A stretch of 33,546 bases of DNA, taken from contig JBBHKE010000239.1 in assembly GCA_037447655.1 (NCBI GenBank), positions 1 to 33,546 of the forward strand, in the 5' to 3' direction. Below, piece by piece: positions 1-15,737 of this stretch (the stretch's first letter is position 1; every line of letters starts with the position of its first letter). The DNA is from Zygnema cylindricum. Lineage: Eukaryota; Streptophyta; Zygnematophyceae; Zygnematales; Zygnemataceae. The notes under the pieces were generated by a model that searched no databases, was not told where the DNA came from, and worked only from the letters and a program-made list of their open reading frames with translations. A program made the position numbers and the translations under genes.

Positions 1-57
1 TAGTAGCATTAATAATAATAAATAATTACTGAAAAAAAAAAAAAAATAATCCCTCAC

Positions 58-3000
58 CGACTCGAAACTGAAACTGACGAAGAGCCTCCACAAAAGGCAT
101 AGATTCAATATCTCCTGAAATTCCCAAAACCCCATTTTTACCCTTCCAATTCAGTCAATTAAAACCCCTCCCTCTCCTTCTTTTTAAACTCCAAATATTT
201 CCTTCCACTCCCTTAAACTTACCCCATTGATTTACCCCCTTTAACCCCTTTTAACCCTCCTACAACCCTAATACTAACCCCTACTACTGCCACTTTTTGG
301 CCTTTCTTGAAGCCATTTTTCCTCACTTTTTTTCCTCTCCTCTCTTCTATACCCCCTTTTCAAGCTCCTTTTCTCCTATTTCCCCTCTTGTTCCTCCTCC
401 TCATTCCCTCTTTTCGACCTAACTTCCCCAATTTCTTCCCCCCTTTATCCCCACCACTCCCTCCTTTTACTTCCTCTCTTCACCTCACCCTTTACTCCTA
501 TTTCCTCCCTTTTACTCCCACTTTTCTACCCTTAATTTACCCTCATTTACCCAATTTTTACCCCCCATTTCCCCTTCTTTTTTTTCCCATTTCTACCTTC
601 TTTTGAACCACATTTTTAACCACTTTGTAGCCATTTTCTTTTTTTCCCCTTCTTTCTACACTATAATTACTAGTGTTGCGTATCGGTAGACATTTACCGA
701 TAACCGATATGCCCCTTTTTTTGGCCTACCGATAATCGATATATTGGCACGATATATCGGTACCGGTGTTATCGCGATGGAAAACCGATATTCTATCGCG
801 ATAACACCGGTTCAATACCTATCGGCGATAGTTGTATGGTTCATACCGTACATTTGTACAGTTTATTCCGTTGTACTGAACTTCTGTTCTTCTGTTATAC
901 AGAGTAAGGAACAGGTTGTCACACGTGGCATACCACGCTACATACAGTGAAAAATACAATACAGTATACTATAAAGTACTATTATATAGCGTACTATATT
1001 TTTTTCCACTTATCGCCAATAAGGAATTTGTTGGTCTCGGAGCGATATATCGGGACCCCTCACTGTTCGATAACCGATAACTATCGGTATCGGTTTTATT
1101 GCAATAAGTTTTTTCCTGATACACAACACTAATAATTACCCTATTTTCCTCCCTCTTTCTACACTACTTTTCCCCCTTTTCCCCATTTTTTTACCCCATT
1201 TCTACCCTCTTTTTCCCCTCATTTTTCCCCTCTATTTCCCCATTTATACCCCTTTTTCTCACCTACAGTTCCCCCCAATTCAATAATACAAATATCCGCG
1301 GGGAGTCCGGAACCGTCCACCGAAACTCTTGCCACTCTCTCTATCCACTCCTGAATGGCGTCCGTAATATGGGGAACCACCTGACAAATCGAAAAAAAAA
1401 AAAAAAAAAAAAAATGTGGGTATTGTAGAAGAGGCTCTCCAATATCTTTCTATGAAAAAAAAAGCATAAAAAAACAAAAAAAAAGAATTTTTGGGGCTTG
1501 GCTTGGACCAATTTTTGGTGTTTCCGTTCGTAGTATGAGGAACCACAAAAAATTGAAAAAAGAAAAACAAAAAATAACAAAAATACGGGCATTGTAGGAT
1601 GGACTCTCAAGTACCTTTCTATGAAAAGAAAAGAGAATGTTTCAAAAGATTTAACATTGCTCAAAAAAATCAAAAATTGTTCAATGGTTTGAACACAGAA
1701 AAGAACGGATAACTTGCCTCAATAATATGGGGAACCACCAAGAAAATAAAATTAAAAAATAAAAGAAAAACAAAAATATGAGCAATGTAAAAAGGACTTC
1801 CAAATACCTTTCTATGAAAAAAAATATAGTGCGGAATTTGAATAGGTAGAGGAACTGAGAGTAGCAATCTAGTAATGGAAAAATTTTAAAACATGAAAAT
1901 TGAAAGGATAAAAAAAAAGAGAAAAAAACAGTGTATATTGTGAATTTTGGACATGTTAAGTCAAAAATCACATTCTAATGAAAGACAAAACCGTGAAGGA
2001 AACAAACAGGGATCAAAAACTTGAGTGAAAAATAGAAAAAAAAAAAATGAGAGGGAAAAACAGAGATTCTTGTAAAATCTAAAGAATACAATTTGCGAGT
2101 GGGCTAGTCCTTTACCTGAACTGTTTTACCGAGATAGTCCCCTTTGCGCTCCTTTTCTATAACTCTCTGGAAAAATAAATTACGGCGACATTTTTCGAAT
2201 TTAGTCTCACATGTCTGGATTTTGAAGGCGTTCTAAACTTTGTTTTTATTTCGGAACAGCCATAGTATACTGGAAGATAGACATTGAACATGAGACAATA
2301 AACATAAGACAACTAACAACAAAAACGAGACATGGATATTGGACTTTAAAAATTAAACATTAAACAAACACATTACAATGGGGCATTAAGTTGATTACAA
2401 ATATTAAAATTAATTTGAGCATTGAGCACGGGTCACCAAAAATGAAACATTGAAAAGGCCAATTGAAAATTCAGTTCGAACACATAAATGCGACCTTAGA
2501 CATCGAATAATCATAATGGAACATTGGACATTCAAAATGTGACGTTTTGCACATTGGACATTAGGCAGTGGCTATTGGAAACATAGGACATAGCACATTA
2601 AACATTCAACATTGGACATTAAATATTGGACACTGGACATAAGAAACATTGGATATTGAACATTGGATATTGAACATTGGACATTGACTGTTGGACATTA
2701 AACATTAAAACTGGAAAATGAACATTGAACAGCGGAAAATTTGCACATTGCACATTCAACATTGAACATTAGGCTTTGAAAATTGAGCATTGAACACTGG
2801 ACATTGGACATTGAACATTGGACCTAGGAAACATTGGACATTGAGAAATTGACAATGGAAACATTATACATTGGACATTAAACATAGAACTTGAATATAG
2901 AATATTGGACCTTGGAACATTGACATTCGAAACATTGGACATTGGACATTGCATTCTGGACATTGAGATGATGATTAACAACCCAATAAGAATTACGCAG

Positions 3001-3146
3001 TAAACTTTAAGATTTTCTATTGAACAAAACGATATTGGGAATAGAACCTTGGCCAATAACATCAAATGTTAGATTTTGTTCATTGTATATTTCTGTTCTG
3101 TGAGCCGATTTTAGATTCCCACAGAAAAAATTATTAGGACGACAGA

Positions 3147-3180
<34 letters not shown>

Positions 3181-4352
3181 TCAAGAAAGGACATAGAACA
3201 TGAAGCATCAAATATTTTACATAAAACACATACAGATTCGTCCAAATTAATCATTATTAAAAAAAAAACCGTTAATACATTAGAGATCGTAATAGTGAAC
3301 AATATAATCATTGCACATGCACACAAAAAATTGGACAATTGAGAATAATTCAACATTACTGAAGTTAAAAGAAAAACTTAATTCTAACATATGGAACCCG
3401 CTAAAAGCCGCATTCTAAACTTAATCCCACAGGGGAAAAAAAAGGGATAAAAAAAAAAAAAAAAAAATCACCTGGTAAACCTTCCCCGTCGTAATATTGT
3501 TGTCACGTGTGAGAGTAATATCCAAAAAACGTTCATAATTTCCCAAGTCAAGATCCACCTATATGAAAAATGCACCAAACATGAAAAAACAAAAAAACAT
3601 AAAATTGCAAAAATTTGTTACTGTGCGAATAATTTATGGGCAAAGGGCAATGGAAAATCAAAGAAAAAAATCCCCCCTTCTTCTCTTTTCCACTCCTCTC
3701 CCTCTCCACCACTATCTCTTCTTCTCTATCTTCCCTTCCCCCCTCCCCATTACCTCTCTCTCCACTCTTCCCACTCTCATTCTTCATTCCTCCAACGCCT
3801 CTCCCTCCCTTCCCCTTCCTTCTCTTTCCTCTCACCGCAACTCTCACCAACCAGCAAATACAGCCAGCCGTACAGTTTTTTTTTTTTTTTTATAGCTACA
3901 AATAGTACGTATTATATAAAAAATAGTACAGAAATTTGTACCGATTATAGGACAATAATACGGAATCAGTTCAGATTGTACACACACTAATACGGAGAAA
4001 AAAATATACAGATTGTATGGACAACAATACAAAAAAAAAAAAAAAATCTACAGTTTTGTGGGTAAAACTGTATGGGTGTACAGAAACAGTACAAACCACA
4101 GTACGGAATACAGAACAGAATATCGTACGGAAATAGTTCCAAAAACCGTACCTCTCCTCCGTCGTCGAGGACGAAAACCTCTCCATGTTCAAACGGAGAC
4201 ATAGTTCCAGCGTCCGTATTTATGTACGGATCAATTTTTATGGAAGTACAACGGAGTCCCGTTGCCTTTAACAGAACACCGACACTACTGGCAGTTACGC
4301 CTTTTCCGAGACCGCTCACAACGCCACCTGTCACCACCACGTACTTCACCAT
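58..4352 (-). CDS. CTPS: CTP synthase, 5' part of gene (exons 1-5, runs off left edge)
   Basis: Five exons on the minus strand, read from high to low coordinates: 4352-4152 (67 codons, from ATG), 3558-3472 (29), 2166-2116 (17), 1380-1263 (39 plus 1 nt) and 114-58 (completes a Gly, ends in phase 1). All introns are GT-AG with matching phases. The visible ~171 residues form most of the N-terminal amidoligase (synthetase) domain: P-loop [11 protein letters not shown] with Lys17, [20 protein letters not shown], the [10 protein letters not shown] Mg/ATP segment (Asp71), RDNNITTGK, and GDIESMPF with the conserved Glu156. The enzyme makes CTP from UTP, ATP and glutamine-derived ammonia in the cytosol. 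The family is about 560-600 residues long, so the rest of the synthetase domain and the glutaminase domain lie outside the window. Start choice is safe, since [10 protein letters not shown] is the family N-terminus. It is divergently arranged with the CENATAC-like gene. Confidence 0.96.
115..1262 (-). other. CTP synthase intron 4
   Basis: This intron lies between exon 5 and exon 4. The strand-asymmetric outer parts (about 120-660 and 1140-1260) are pyrimidine-rich on the plus strand, in short blocks of C and T runs. The middle is occupied by a hAT-like MITE. The donor is GTGAG after the Val codon of exon 4, and the acceptor is TTTCAG. The long plus-strand open frame at 307-606 is only a by-product of the pyrimidine tract. 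Confidence 0.85.
671..1131. mobile_element. hAT-like MITE with 8-bp target duplication
   Basis: The ends form terminal inverted repeats of about 16 bp (TAGTGTTGCGTATCGG on the left; the reverse complement of the right end reads TAGTGTTGTGTATCAG). They are flanked on both sides by ATAATTAC (663-670 and 1132-1139), an 8-bp target-site duplication as made by hAT transposases. The 461-bp body has no transposase frame. It holds many short CGATA/TATCGG motifs and a perfect 17-bp inverted repeat (762-778 with 795-811) containing GTTATCGCGAT. The superfamily call rests on TSD length and the TAGTGTTG terminus. Confidence 0.82.
1361..1826 (-). repeat. Three-copy tandem array of the exon-4 acceptor region (CTP synthase intron 3)
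   Basis: Three similar blocks begin at about 1361, 1527 and 1720 on the plus strand. Each has a version of AATATGGGGAACCAC, then an A-rich stretch, then a TATTGTA-like segment, and ends with CTTTCTATGAAAA. The first block is the true junction: GGAACCAC is the start of exon 4 on the minus strand and the following CTG is its CAG acceptor. In the other two blocks the acceptor position reads AAA and CAA on the plus strand, so the AG is lost. Spacings are 166 and 192 bp. Confidence 0.8.
2280..3065. repeat. Degenerate ACATTGGAC/ATTGAACATT satellite in CTP synthase intron 2
   Basis: About 780 bp consist largely of imperfect copies of a 9-12-bp motif: ACATTGGAC, ATTGAACATT, ACATTAAAC and similar. 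Copies are densest from 2550 to 2960 and fade leftwards. It lies wholly inside intron 2 (2167-3471). It encodes no convincing protein; the open frame on the minus strand (SNVQCPMS-type repeats) is the repeat itself. Confidence 0.88.
3153..3181. repeat. (GA)n microsatellite
   Basis: An uninterrupted GA dinucleotide run of about 29 bp inside CTP synthase intron 2. Confidence 0.95.
3559..4151 (-). other. CTP synthase intron 1
   Basis: It starts at the GAG|GTACGG donor of exon 1 and ends at the CATATAG acceptor of exon 2. Positions 3665-3840 are a pyrimidine-rich block on the plus strand (purine-rich in the transcript). Positions 3890-4150 contain many GTAC/GTACGG/ATACAG words. Confidence 0.85.
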
Positions 4353-4375
4353 TTCGAAAAAAGATAGGGTTTTTG

Positions 4376-4480
4376 TGCTAGAGTTCTGAAATTGGGGTTT
4401 TGAAATTAGGGTTTTGAAATTGGGGTTTTTGATATTAGGGTTTTGAAATTTAGGGTGTTGAGTTCAGGGTTTTAGATTGG
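4376..4480 (-). promoter_or_regulatory. Telo-box-like repeats upstream of CTP synthase
   Basis: On the minus strand, just upstream of the ATG, a run of degenerate 17-20-bp direct repeats contains AAACCCTAA or AAACCCCAA followed by TTTCAA. AAACCCTA is the plant telo-box, commonly found in 5' regions of genes for translation and cell growth. The position (about 25-125 bp upstream of the start codon) fits a leader or core-promoter element. No TATA box stands out. Function is inferred from motif and position only. Confidence 0.55.
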
Positions 4481-5784
4481 GGCTTTTGGGCTAATTTTGA
4501 ATTTAAGGGATTAAAGTTCGAGAATTGGATGATTTTTTTGAATTTAAGATTGGATTTTGTCCAATAAGACCAAAAAAATTGAGCGCTAAAAACCGAACTT
4601 GAAAATTCACACTGGAAATAAATAATACAAGGATGGAAAAAAAGAAAGAAAATGAGGAGGGAACGAGATGGGAAACTAAGAAAAAAATAAGGAGGGAGGA
4701 AATAGGCTGGGAAATAAGAAAAAAACAAGGAAGAAATTAGGGTTTCCTGAGACAGGAGACTTCAATTTTAAAAATTTTGGAGATCGAAAAAGTTGATAAA
4801 AGGCGGGAGAAAAATGTGTGCTTCAAGTCTGAAGCGATCGAAAACGACAAAATTGTGTACGGTAAGATCTGGTCTGTTGCCAAGTGTACAATCAGGGTTT
4901 AGGAAAGTACATCCAACGGAACTATGGAAGTATGGGACAGACGCATGAGTGTACGGAATTTACGGAACTTTGAGCGAAGCAGGGAACTTAAATTGTGCGG
5001 AAAGGAGGATTATGTACGAAAGGAGGATTTTGTACGGAAGGGGGGTTTTGTACAAAAGGAGGATGATGTACGGAAGGAGGATTCTGTACGAAAGACGAAC
5101 CGTGACTTAAAGATCCGTCATTCTCTGGCTTTGTACACAAAAAGACAATTTTTCACCGAGATTGTACGGAATTCGTATGAACAGACGCAAGAGTGTACGG
5201 ATGGCTGGTCTAAACCTAAATTTAGATGTACGGGCGAGTCGGGGAAAATTTTGTACGGAAGACGAACCCTCAGTGCTATCGTACTGTAGCTTGTGCAGAT
5301 AACGACAAGTTCGTTAGTTTCGGACCGATATTGTACGGACGACCTCGATATTTTCTCTCTGCAGATTTTAGGGTTTAGAAAACTGACAAATTCTTTTTTT
5401 TTTAAACTAGAAAAAAGGGGAACTGGAAAGAAGAAAAAACGAAAAGTCAACCCTTTGAAGAAAAATAATTAGAAATGTTTTTAAATCATTAAACTTTATT
5501 GGAGTTTTTTTTTCGCATTTTTTGCATTTTTTCCATTTTCTGGAAAAATTTAGAAGAAATAAAAGAAGACTTTTTTTGCAAAAGTTAAACGACTTGTATT
5601 GAAAAAAATGAGAAAATACTTGTGAAATAAATTTTAGAAAAATCAGGAAAAAAAAAAAAAAGGTTTGTGAAAATTTAAGAAACAAGAGAAAAGGGTTCCA
5701 AAATATTCAGGAAAAAAAATAAAAAATTTAAACGAATAAAACAAATAAATAAATAAATAGAAATGTTTTTTTAAGATATGACTG
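4481..5784. other. Divergent intergenic spacer between CTP synthase and CENATAC-like gene
   Basis: No coding exon is seen. It contains A- and G-rich sequence on the plus strand (4620-4740), isolated GGGTTT telo-box-like words (about 4738, 4895 and 5368), a GTACG-rich part with an 18-bp minisatellite (4994-5095), and an AT-rich stretch (5390-5775) leading to the CENATAC-like start codon. Both promoters should lie here. Confidence 0.6.
4994..5095 (+). repeat. 18-bp minisatellite (TGTACGAAAGGAGGATTT)
   Basis: About five and a half copies of an 18-bp unit, each with TGTACG/TGTACA followed by an AAGGAGGAT-type purine block. The length is a multiple of three, so one frame reads a repeated KEDFVR-like hexapeptide, but it has no other sign of coding. 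Confidence 0.85.
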
Positions 5785-10598
<4,814 letters not shown>

Positions 10599-10700
10599 TA
10601 AAAGGATTTTAGGGATTTAGGCTTTTTAGGATTTTTAGGCATTTTGTTGTTAATGTTTTGTCAATGAATTTAGTATTTTTTTTGTTCATCCGTCTCTCGA

Positions 10701-10906
10701 AATATAAAGCTCACATTAATAACATAATATGAAACTTACAATAATAACAGTAATATAAATTCCACACTTATAACAATCATATAAATTCCACACTTACAAC
10801 AATAATATAAAGCCCACACTAATAATAACAATAATATAAAGGCCTCACTGCTAGCAAAAATATAAAGCCCACACTTATAACAATAACACAAAGCTCACAT
10901 TATTAT
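10701..10906. repeat. ~30-bp degenerate tandem repeat
   Basis: About six to seven imperfect copies of AATATAAAGCCCACACTTATAACAATA-like sequence, recognisable by the repeated TATAAAGCYCACAC and ACAATAA words. It lies about 100 bp past the CENATAC-like stop codon. Confidence 0.8.
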
Positions 10907-11616
10907 TTGTTTGCCACATCACGAATTCATGATGTACTTTATGGCCAAAAAAGCTTTTCTTCTTTGACCTAAAAAGCCGTTGATTTTATTGTTGTTAGGA
11001 CCCGACAAGTTTCAAGCGCCTTTACAAAATTTGTACGGCGTTTTTATGATTTATGAGGCCTCCTGTTTTCCTTGAGGATTCTATTTGGATTTTGCTTGTG
11101 TTTTATGTTAGCATTTCTGTTGGTAATTTGTTGTTTTCTTAAGTTTTATGGAGATTTACACTTATGATCTTTGCTTCGTTGGTTTTCAATAAACAAAACT
11201 TCTTAGACCGGTAATTTTCAAATAAGTCCAGCTCCGATGCTCTAATTTCACAATGTTTGTTTTCATATTTGCACATCTTTCTTCGTGTTTCTTTGTCGAC
11301 GACTTGTTGTCATTTACGTTTCTTTTACCTTTTATGTTTTCATTACTAAAGATAAAAACCATAAAAAAAAATCCTAGCAAGAATTATTGTTGCAAAATTG
11401 AAACATTTCCCGACGTAGAAACAATTTCTGAAAAAAATATTTTAATAGGATGCTAGAAATCCCTTAACTTTGAATACTGTACGCACGTGTGGGGCCTACT
11501 GAGGGTAATTTTTCACAGTATTATTGGTGTTAACAAAATCTGAAGAAATTTGAGGCGATTTTTCAAAGCATTTTACATTGCGATAAAAAAATAACATACC
11601 AAAAATTAGCAAGAAA

Positions 11617-11650
11617 AACAACAACAACAACAACAACAATAACAATAACA
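11617..11650. repeat. (AAC)n microsatellite
   Basis: A run of CAA units with two late AAT interruptions. Confidence 0.9.
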
Positions 11651-11918
11651 AAAACCAACAACCCAGAAAAAAAAAATTAAACAAATAAAAAACCAATTAA
11701 GACAAAAAATTAGTGAAATTAAGACATCAAAATCAACATCAAAATCAAATTCATTGGATCAACCATTTCTTTATTTTTTTCCTTTATTTCTTTTCTTCTT
11801 TTTTTTTTTTTAAACAAAGCCATTTCAAAAGCGACTGACATTCTTTTATATTTTTTAGGCTTTTGTTAATTATTTTGGTCAAAAAATTGTAAAAATTGTT
11901 TAACAAACATTATGCTGT

Positions 11919-12990
11919 TAAACTTTGGCCCTCCCTCCCGCCCTCCCTCTCTCCCTCCCTTTTCTATCACCCACCCTCTCTGTCCATCTCCCTGCGCCTC
12001 TCCCTCTCTCTCTCTCTATCCCCCCTCCCTCTCTCCCTCCCCCCGTCTCTCGATCTCTCTCTCCCTTCCCTTTCTCTCTCTCCCTATTTCCCTTCGCTCT
12101 CTCATTCCTTTTCACCATTTTCTCGAAATAAACACTGTGGATTTTAATTCTCAAATGTTTTTCTTCCTAAGATTTTGTGGTTAAAAGGAAAAAAAACCAA
12201 AAAAATGAAAAGGGATATTTTATGATAAAAAAAAAAAAACTGTCATAGGAGTTTTAATTTAATTGCATAAATGTATTTAAATTCGCATAATATAATTTTT
12301 TGTGCTAAAAAATTTCATATATTTTAGCACAAAATATATATAATATTTTTAATATATACAATATGTTTTTTTGTTAACGATTATTTCAAATATTCACTAA
12401 AATATACATTAAAAAAAGGCTCGTTTATAAATCGGCAGTATTTAGTAATTTATTCATTTATTGGTTTAATTATTTAATTATTAATTTATTCATTTAATTA
12501 TGTATTTGTTTATTTATTGAAATTATATTTTATGCTTAATAATTTACAGTAAATTTGGCGATGTTGTGGTATTTATATCTTACAAAGGAAAACAAAAAGT
12601 ACAAAAGTACAACAGTAAAAAAGGTCAAAAGTACAAAAGTAAAAGTAAATGACCAAGTTTGCAACAGGTTTTTGCGATTTTTTATATTATTTTAAAATCT
12701 TTACATGTTTGCGGAGCACATGAGGAGGAGGGGGGGAGAGGATCAATTTCTTAAAAAAAAATGAGAAATAATCATAATCACAAGCTCAAAAAAAAAAAAA
12801 AAAAATACCATAATTTTACAAATGCCCACAAACATCCATAATCTATTTATACCCCTTCCTCCCTTTCCCATCCCCATATTTCCTAAAAGAAAACTTCCAT
12901 CCATTAGCACAAATACATAAAACCCTTTATGCCCAATAAACGAAACAAAAACAAAAACATATATACAACGAGAAAATATATGAAAATAAA
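11919..12990 (+). repeat. Dispersed repeat, copy 1 (longer)
   Basis: Two parts match a second copy at 14925-15370 in the same order and orientation: a TTAAACTTTGG[C/G]CCTCCCTCCC block (11919-11975) and a ~185-bp block with ATGCCCACAAAC, CCCCTTCCTCCC and CCCCATATTTCCTAAAAGAAAA (12805-12990). Between them lie a CT-rich tract (11935-12110), AT-rich DNA and a 13-bp-arm hairpin (12298-12310 with 12322-12334, GTGCTAAAA core). No protein is encoded. This is probably an old nonautonomous element; the class is unknown. Confidence 0.65.
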
Positions 12991-14430
12991 ACACTGAAAA
13001 TAAGGAGAGAATCTATCCCAACTTTCTTCTCCTTTCATCCCTCCTCCAACGATAAAGGAACCAAATATTTTTGAAAGAAACTAAAAAACTCCATAAAAAA
13101 ACTCCAAAAAAAACTCCTTACAAACCTATACCCCTTTGAAGCCAATACGAATTCATCTTTTGTTTTAGACCTTAGGATAGCAAATTTTTGTGTGTTTTGG
13201 GACAACCCTTGGTGCAAAACTTGGTATAGTTGGGTCACAAATTTGGTACAAATTATTGTCATAATTGCACATTATGGTATAATCATTCTTATAATAAGTT
13301 TGGACCACTCTCCAACAAAGAGTATCTTTTTTAATTGTTGTCCGTACGGCGATTTTTCTCGCCAAATTGGCTTTGTTGCAGAGCGCGCCGCAGACGGCGG
13401 GCAAAATCTGCCACACGTGCGAAACATGAAAAAACCGTACATCAAGACGACGAAACAAAGGTACAAAACGTATAGAACAAAACAACATCGTACGTTTGAC
13501 ACGAATAGTGCGAAAGGAGACACGCACGGAAAATACAAGGCGAAACATCGTACGAAAAGTGACGAAACATTAAACACACGAAATATTGTAGAAAGGACCA
13601 CTGACAAAAAAAAAAAGAAAGTAAAAAAAAATCGAGGATATGAAAGCGAAAAAGAAAGTATGTAGAAGCGAAAAAGAGAGAGGGAAGAAGAGCGAAGAAG
13701 AGGGAAGAAGAGGGAAGAAGAGGGAAGGCCTCGCTTTACATCTGTTGACGTCACGTGTGTTGAAAACAGGAGGAGAAGGACAAGTGGCGGGAGAAGGAGA
13801 GAAGCTCGGGAGAGAGAAGGTGGAGAGGACGATCGGCGAATGCCATTAGGTGCCATAGTGCCACGTGGCAAGAGAGAGTGTGGAATGAATACGAGAGGCA
13901 ATAAAATACGATGGGAAAAAAAAAGTGAAGGAAAACGGCGCCGAGCCAACTACAAATTATATGTTCGCTTTTATCTAAATGATTGGGAAAAGAATCAAAT
14001 TTGAGTATGCAGTCACACCGTAAGGAAGTTACACGTGTTTTTTGGACAGTCGTACAGCTCTCCGTGTAGCTGAACGTACGATCACTCAAAAATCGTATGA
14101 ACCGTACAGTTTCTTAGCTTTTACGCACGAAATGAGTAAATTTCGTGCGTGCGACACCCTTGTGGACCAACGACCTTCCGGTCTTTGAAAGTCCCCAGTC
14201 CTTGACCAAGTGTTATGTACGGACGACGCATATTCTGCATGCTGAAAAGACTAGGGACCGTCACTGACTACGGACAGCCTGTCGTGTCGGCTCACAATAT
14301 TGACGGCTTCGATATGTTTCTGTGTTTTCCGTTTAACGGATAAGAAGTAAAAACTACAGTACGGTACAATAATGTACTGGAGACACGTACTTTCTATGAT
14401 AAGCCTTCTGGAGGCCTCCAAAAGGTGCCA
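12991..14430. other. Intergenic, no gene seen
   Basis: No exon-like structure. It is relatively rich in CG and in GTACG/CGTACG words (13330-13560, 14040-14240), has an AGAGGGAAGA purine repeat (13670-13730) and two ACGTG cores (GTCACGTG near 13751 and the palindromic G-box GCCACGTGGC near 13862). The longest open frames are low-complexity by-products. Confidence 0.5.
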
Positions 14431-14433
14431 CTT

Positions 14434-14680
14434 GTACTGCTATTAGTGTCAATGACTATTTCGCCGCTACGACAATATTTTCTACGTGCACACCTTTTTT
14501 ATTTTCGGTTGGAGACCGCCAACCGGTCGCAACCGTCGGACGAACAAATCTATTTAATTTTATGCGTTCGCCTTTGTCTCATGGTACGGAAACTGAGGCG
14601 AGAGTCATTCTAAACGGAAAGTACACTACGGTACAGTACACTGCCAGTCACTATTTAGCGTTAAGGATTCCCGTAAGATT
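14434..14680. mobile_element. Degraded members of the CACCGC-TIR small element family
   Basis: 14434-14495 resembles the left inverted repeat of the element at 26287 (CTATTAGYGTCAA, TATTTCGCCRC, then CGTGCACACC). 14500-14550 matches its core (GGTTGC..CCGTCGGA in inverted order). A second left end starts near 14634 (GTACACTGCCAGTCACTAT). The partners are too eroded to define exact ends. Confidence 0.45.
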
Positions 14681-14924
14681 GCTCACGTGTCACACATAGA
14701 GTGGGAAAATCGCACCGCTGCGATTCTTTTATGGATAGCCGACGATTCGAGTCAAGAGCGAGTGGACTACAGTACCGTACCGTACCGTTCTTCGGGTCGT
14801 TTGAAAGTCGATGGACGTTGACTAAGCTTTCAGTACGGAATGCGCTCATTGTAAGACTGGACCGTCGCTGTCAGTACGGATGATGTGTCGGGTTGGTTCA
14901 ACATTTAATTCTGTGCATTGTAGT

Positions 14925-15370
14925 CTTAAACTTTGGGCCTCCCTCCCACCCTCATCTCTCCCTCTCACCTAATGAGATGTTGATCACTATTTAGTGATGA
15001 ATTGGAGGGGTAGGAGAGTGAGGTAAATTAATGGGTGAAAGAAGCTTCGGCCAAAATATGTGAATTCCGTTTTGTCCTATTGTCAATATTTGTGAATGCT
15101 TAAGCTATGTGGTGTTTTTGGTGATTATTTAATTTTGGTGGTTATGTGTATCGATCCTAGGAACTCAATTAAAAAAAATAGGGAAAAAAAAATACCATGA
15201 GTTACGTATGCCCACAAACGTGCATTTATTCCCCTTCCTCCCTTTTCCATCCCCATATTTCCTAAAAGAAAATTTCCATCCATCAATACTATATCAAAAA
15301 TCCCTTTTATGTCCAATAAATGAACGTAAAATGAACATACAACAAGAAAAGATATAGAAAAAAAAAATAG
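14925..15370 (+). repeat. Dispersed repeat, copy 2 (shorter)
   Basis: It shares the TTAAACTTTGGGCCTCCCTCCC block (14925-14970) and the ~180-bp CCCCTTCCTCCC...ATTTCCTAAAAGAAAA block (15191-15365) with 11919-12990, but has about 220 bp between them instead of about 830. Confidence 0.65.
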
Positions 15371-15534
15371 ATGAGCACGTCTATTTATTACACCCCAAAT
15401 GGCACTGCCCTTAACCTTCGATCCTATCAATCATTTCCGTATCGTACGATATGCCGATACGCTCCTCGCAATTTATGTACGAAATTTCAAATTTGTGCGC
15501 CTAATTTTTGCAGATGTACGAAACTTTCACTACA

Positions 15535-15737
15535 GTACACCGCCAATCGCTATTAGAGTATATAACGCCAATTCGGTGCCCTTTTTTCAAAAAAAAAAAC
15601 CTGAAATACAATTAATAACGCTATTTAAGGACGTGAACCATAATCTGCCACGTCTCAGGCACTAAATAAGAATCAATAACGCTAATTATTTTTTGACGCT
15701 ATTTAATCCTTGACTCTAATAGCGATTGGCGGTGTAC
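15535..15737. mobile_element. 203-bp MITE with perfect 25-bp inverted repeats
   Basis: The left end 15535-15559 starts GTACACCGCCAATCGCTATT and is the exact reverse complement of 15713-15737. The 150-bp interior has further GACGCTATTTA/TAACGCTA words and no coding capacity. The end sequence is shared with the element at 26287-26518. No clear target duplication was found (flanks TTCACTACA and CTTATGTAG), so the superfamily is unassigned. Confidence 0.85.

Larger units (their letters stand above)
10599..11900. other. Intergenic, 3' of CENATAC-like gene
   Basis: No coding signal. It contains a degenerate tandem repeat of about 30 bp (10701-10906), a CAA trinucleotide run (11617-11650) and otherwise AT-rich unique-looking sequence. 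The CENATAC-like 3' UTR must end early in this stretch; no strong polyadenylation signal stands out. Confidence 0.6.

Noticed and set aside
307-606. Pyrimidine-strand open frame (Pro/Phe/Leu-rich, 99 residues)
   Set aside because: It lies within CTP synthase intron 4 and results from stop-poor CT-rich sequence; no domain or homologue-like feature.
13272-13949. 225-residue open frame on the minus strand
   Set aside because: Ser/Leu/Phe-rich composition from purine-rich plus strand, no domains, no splice context.
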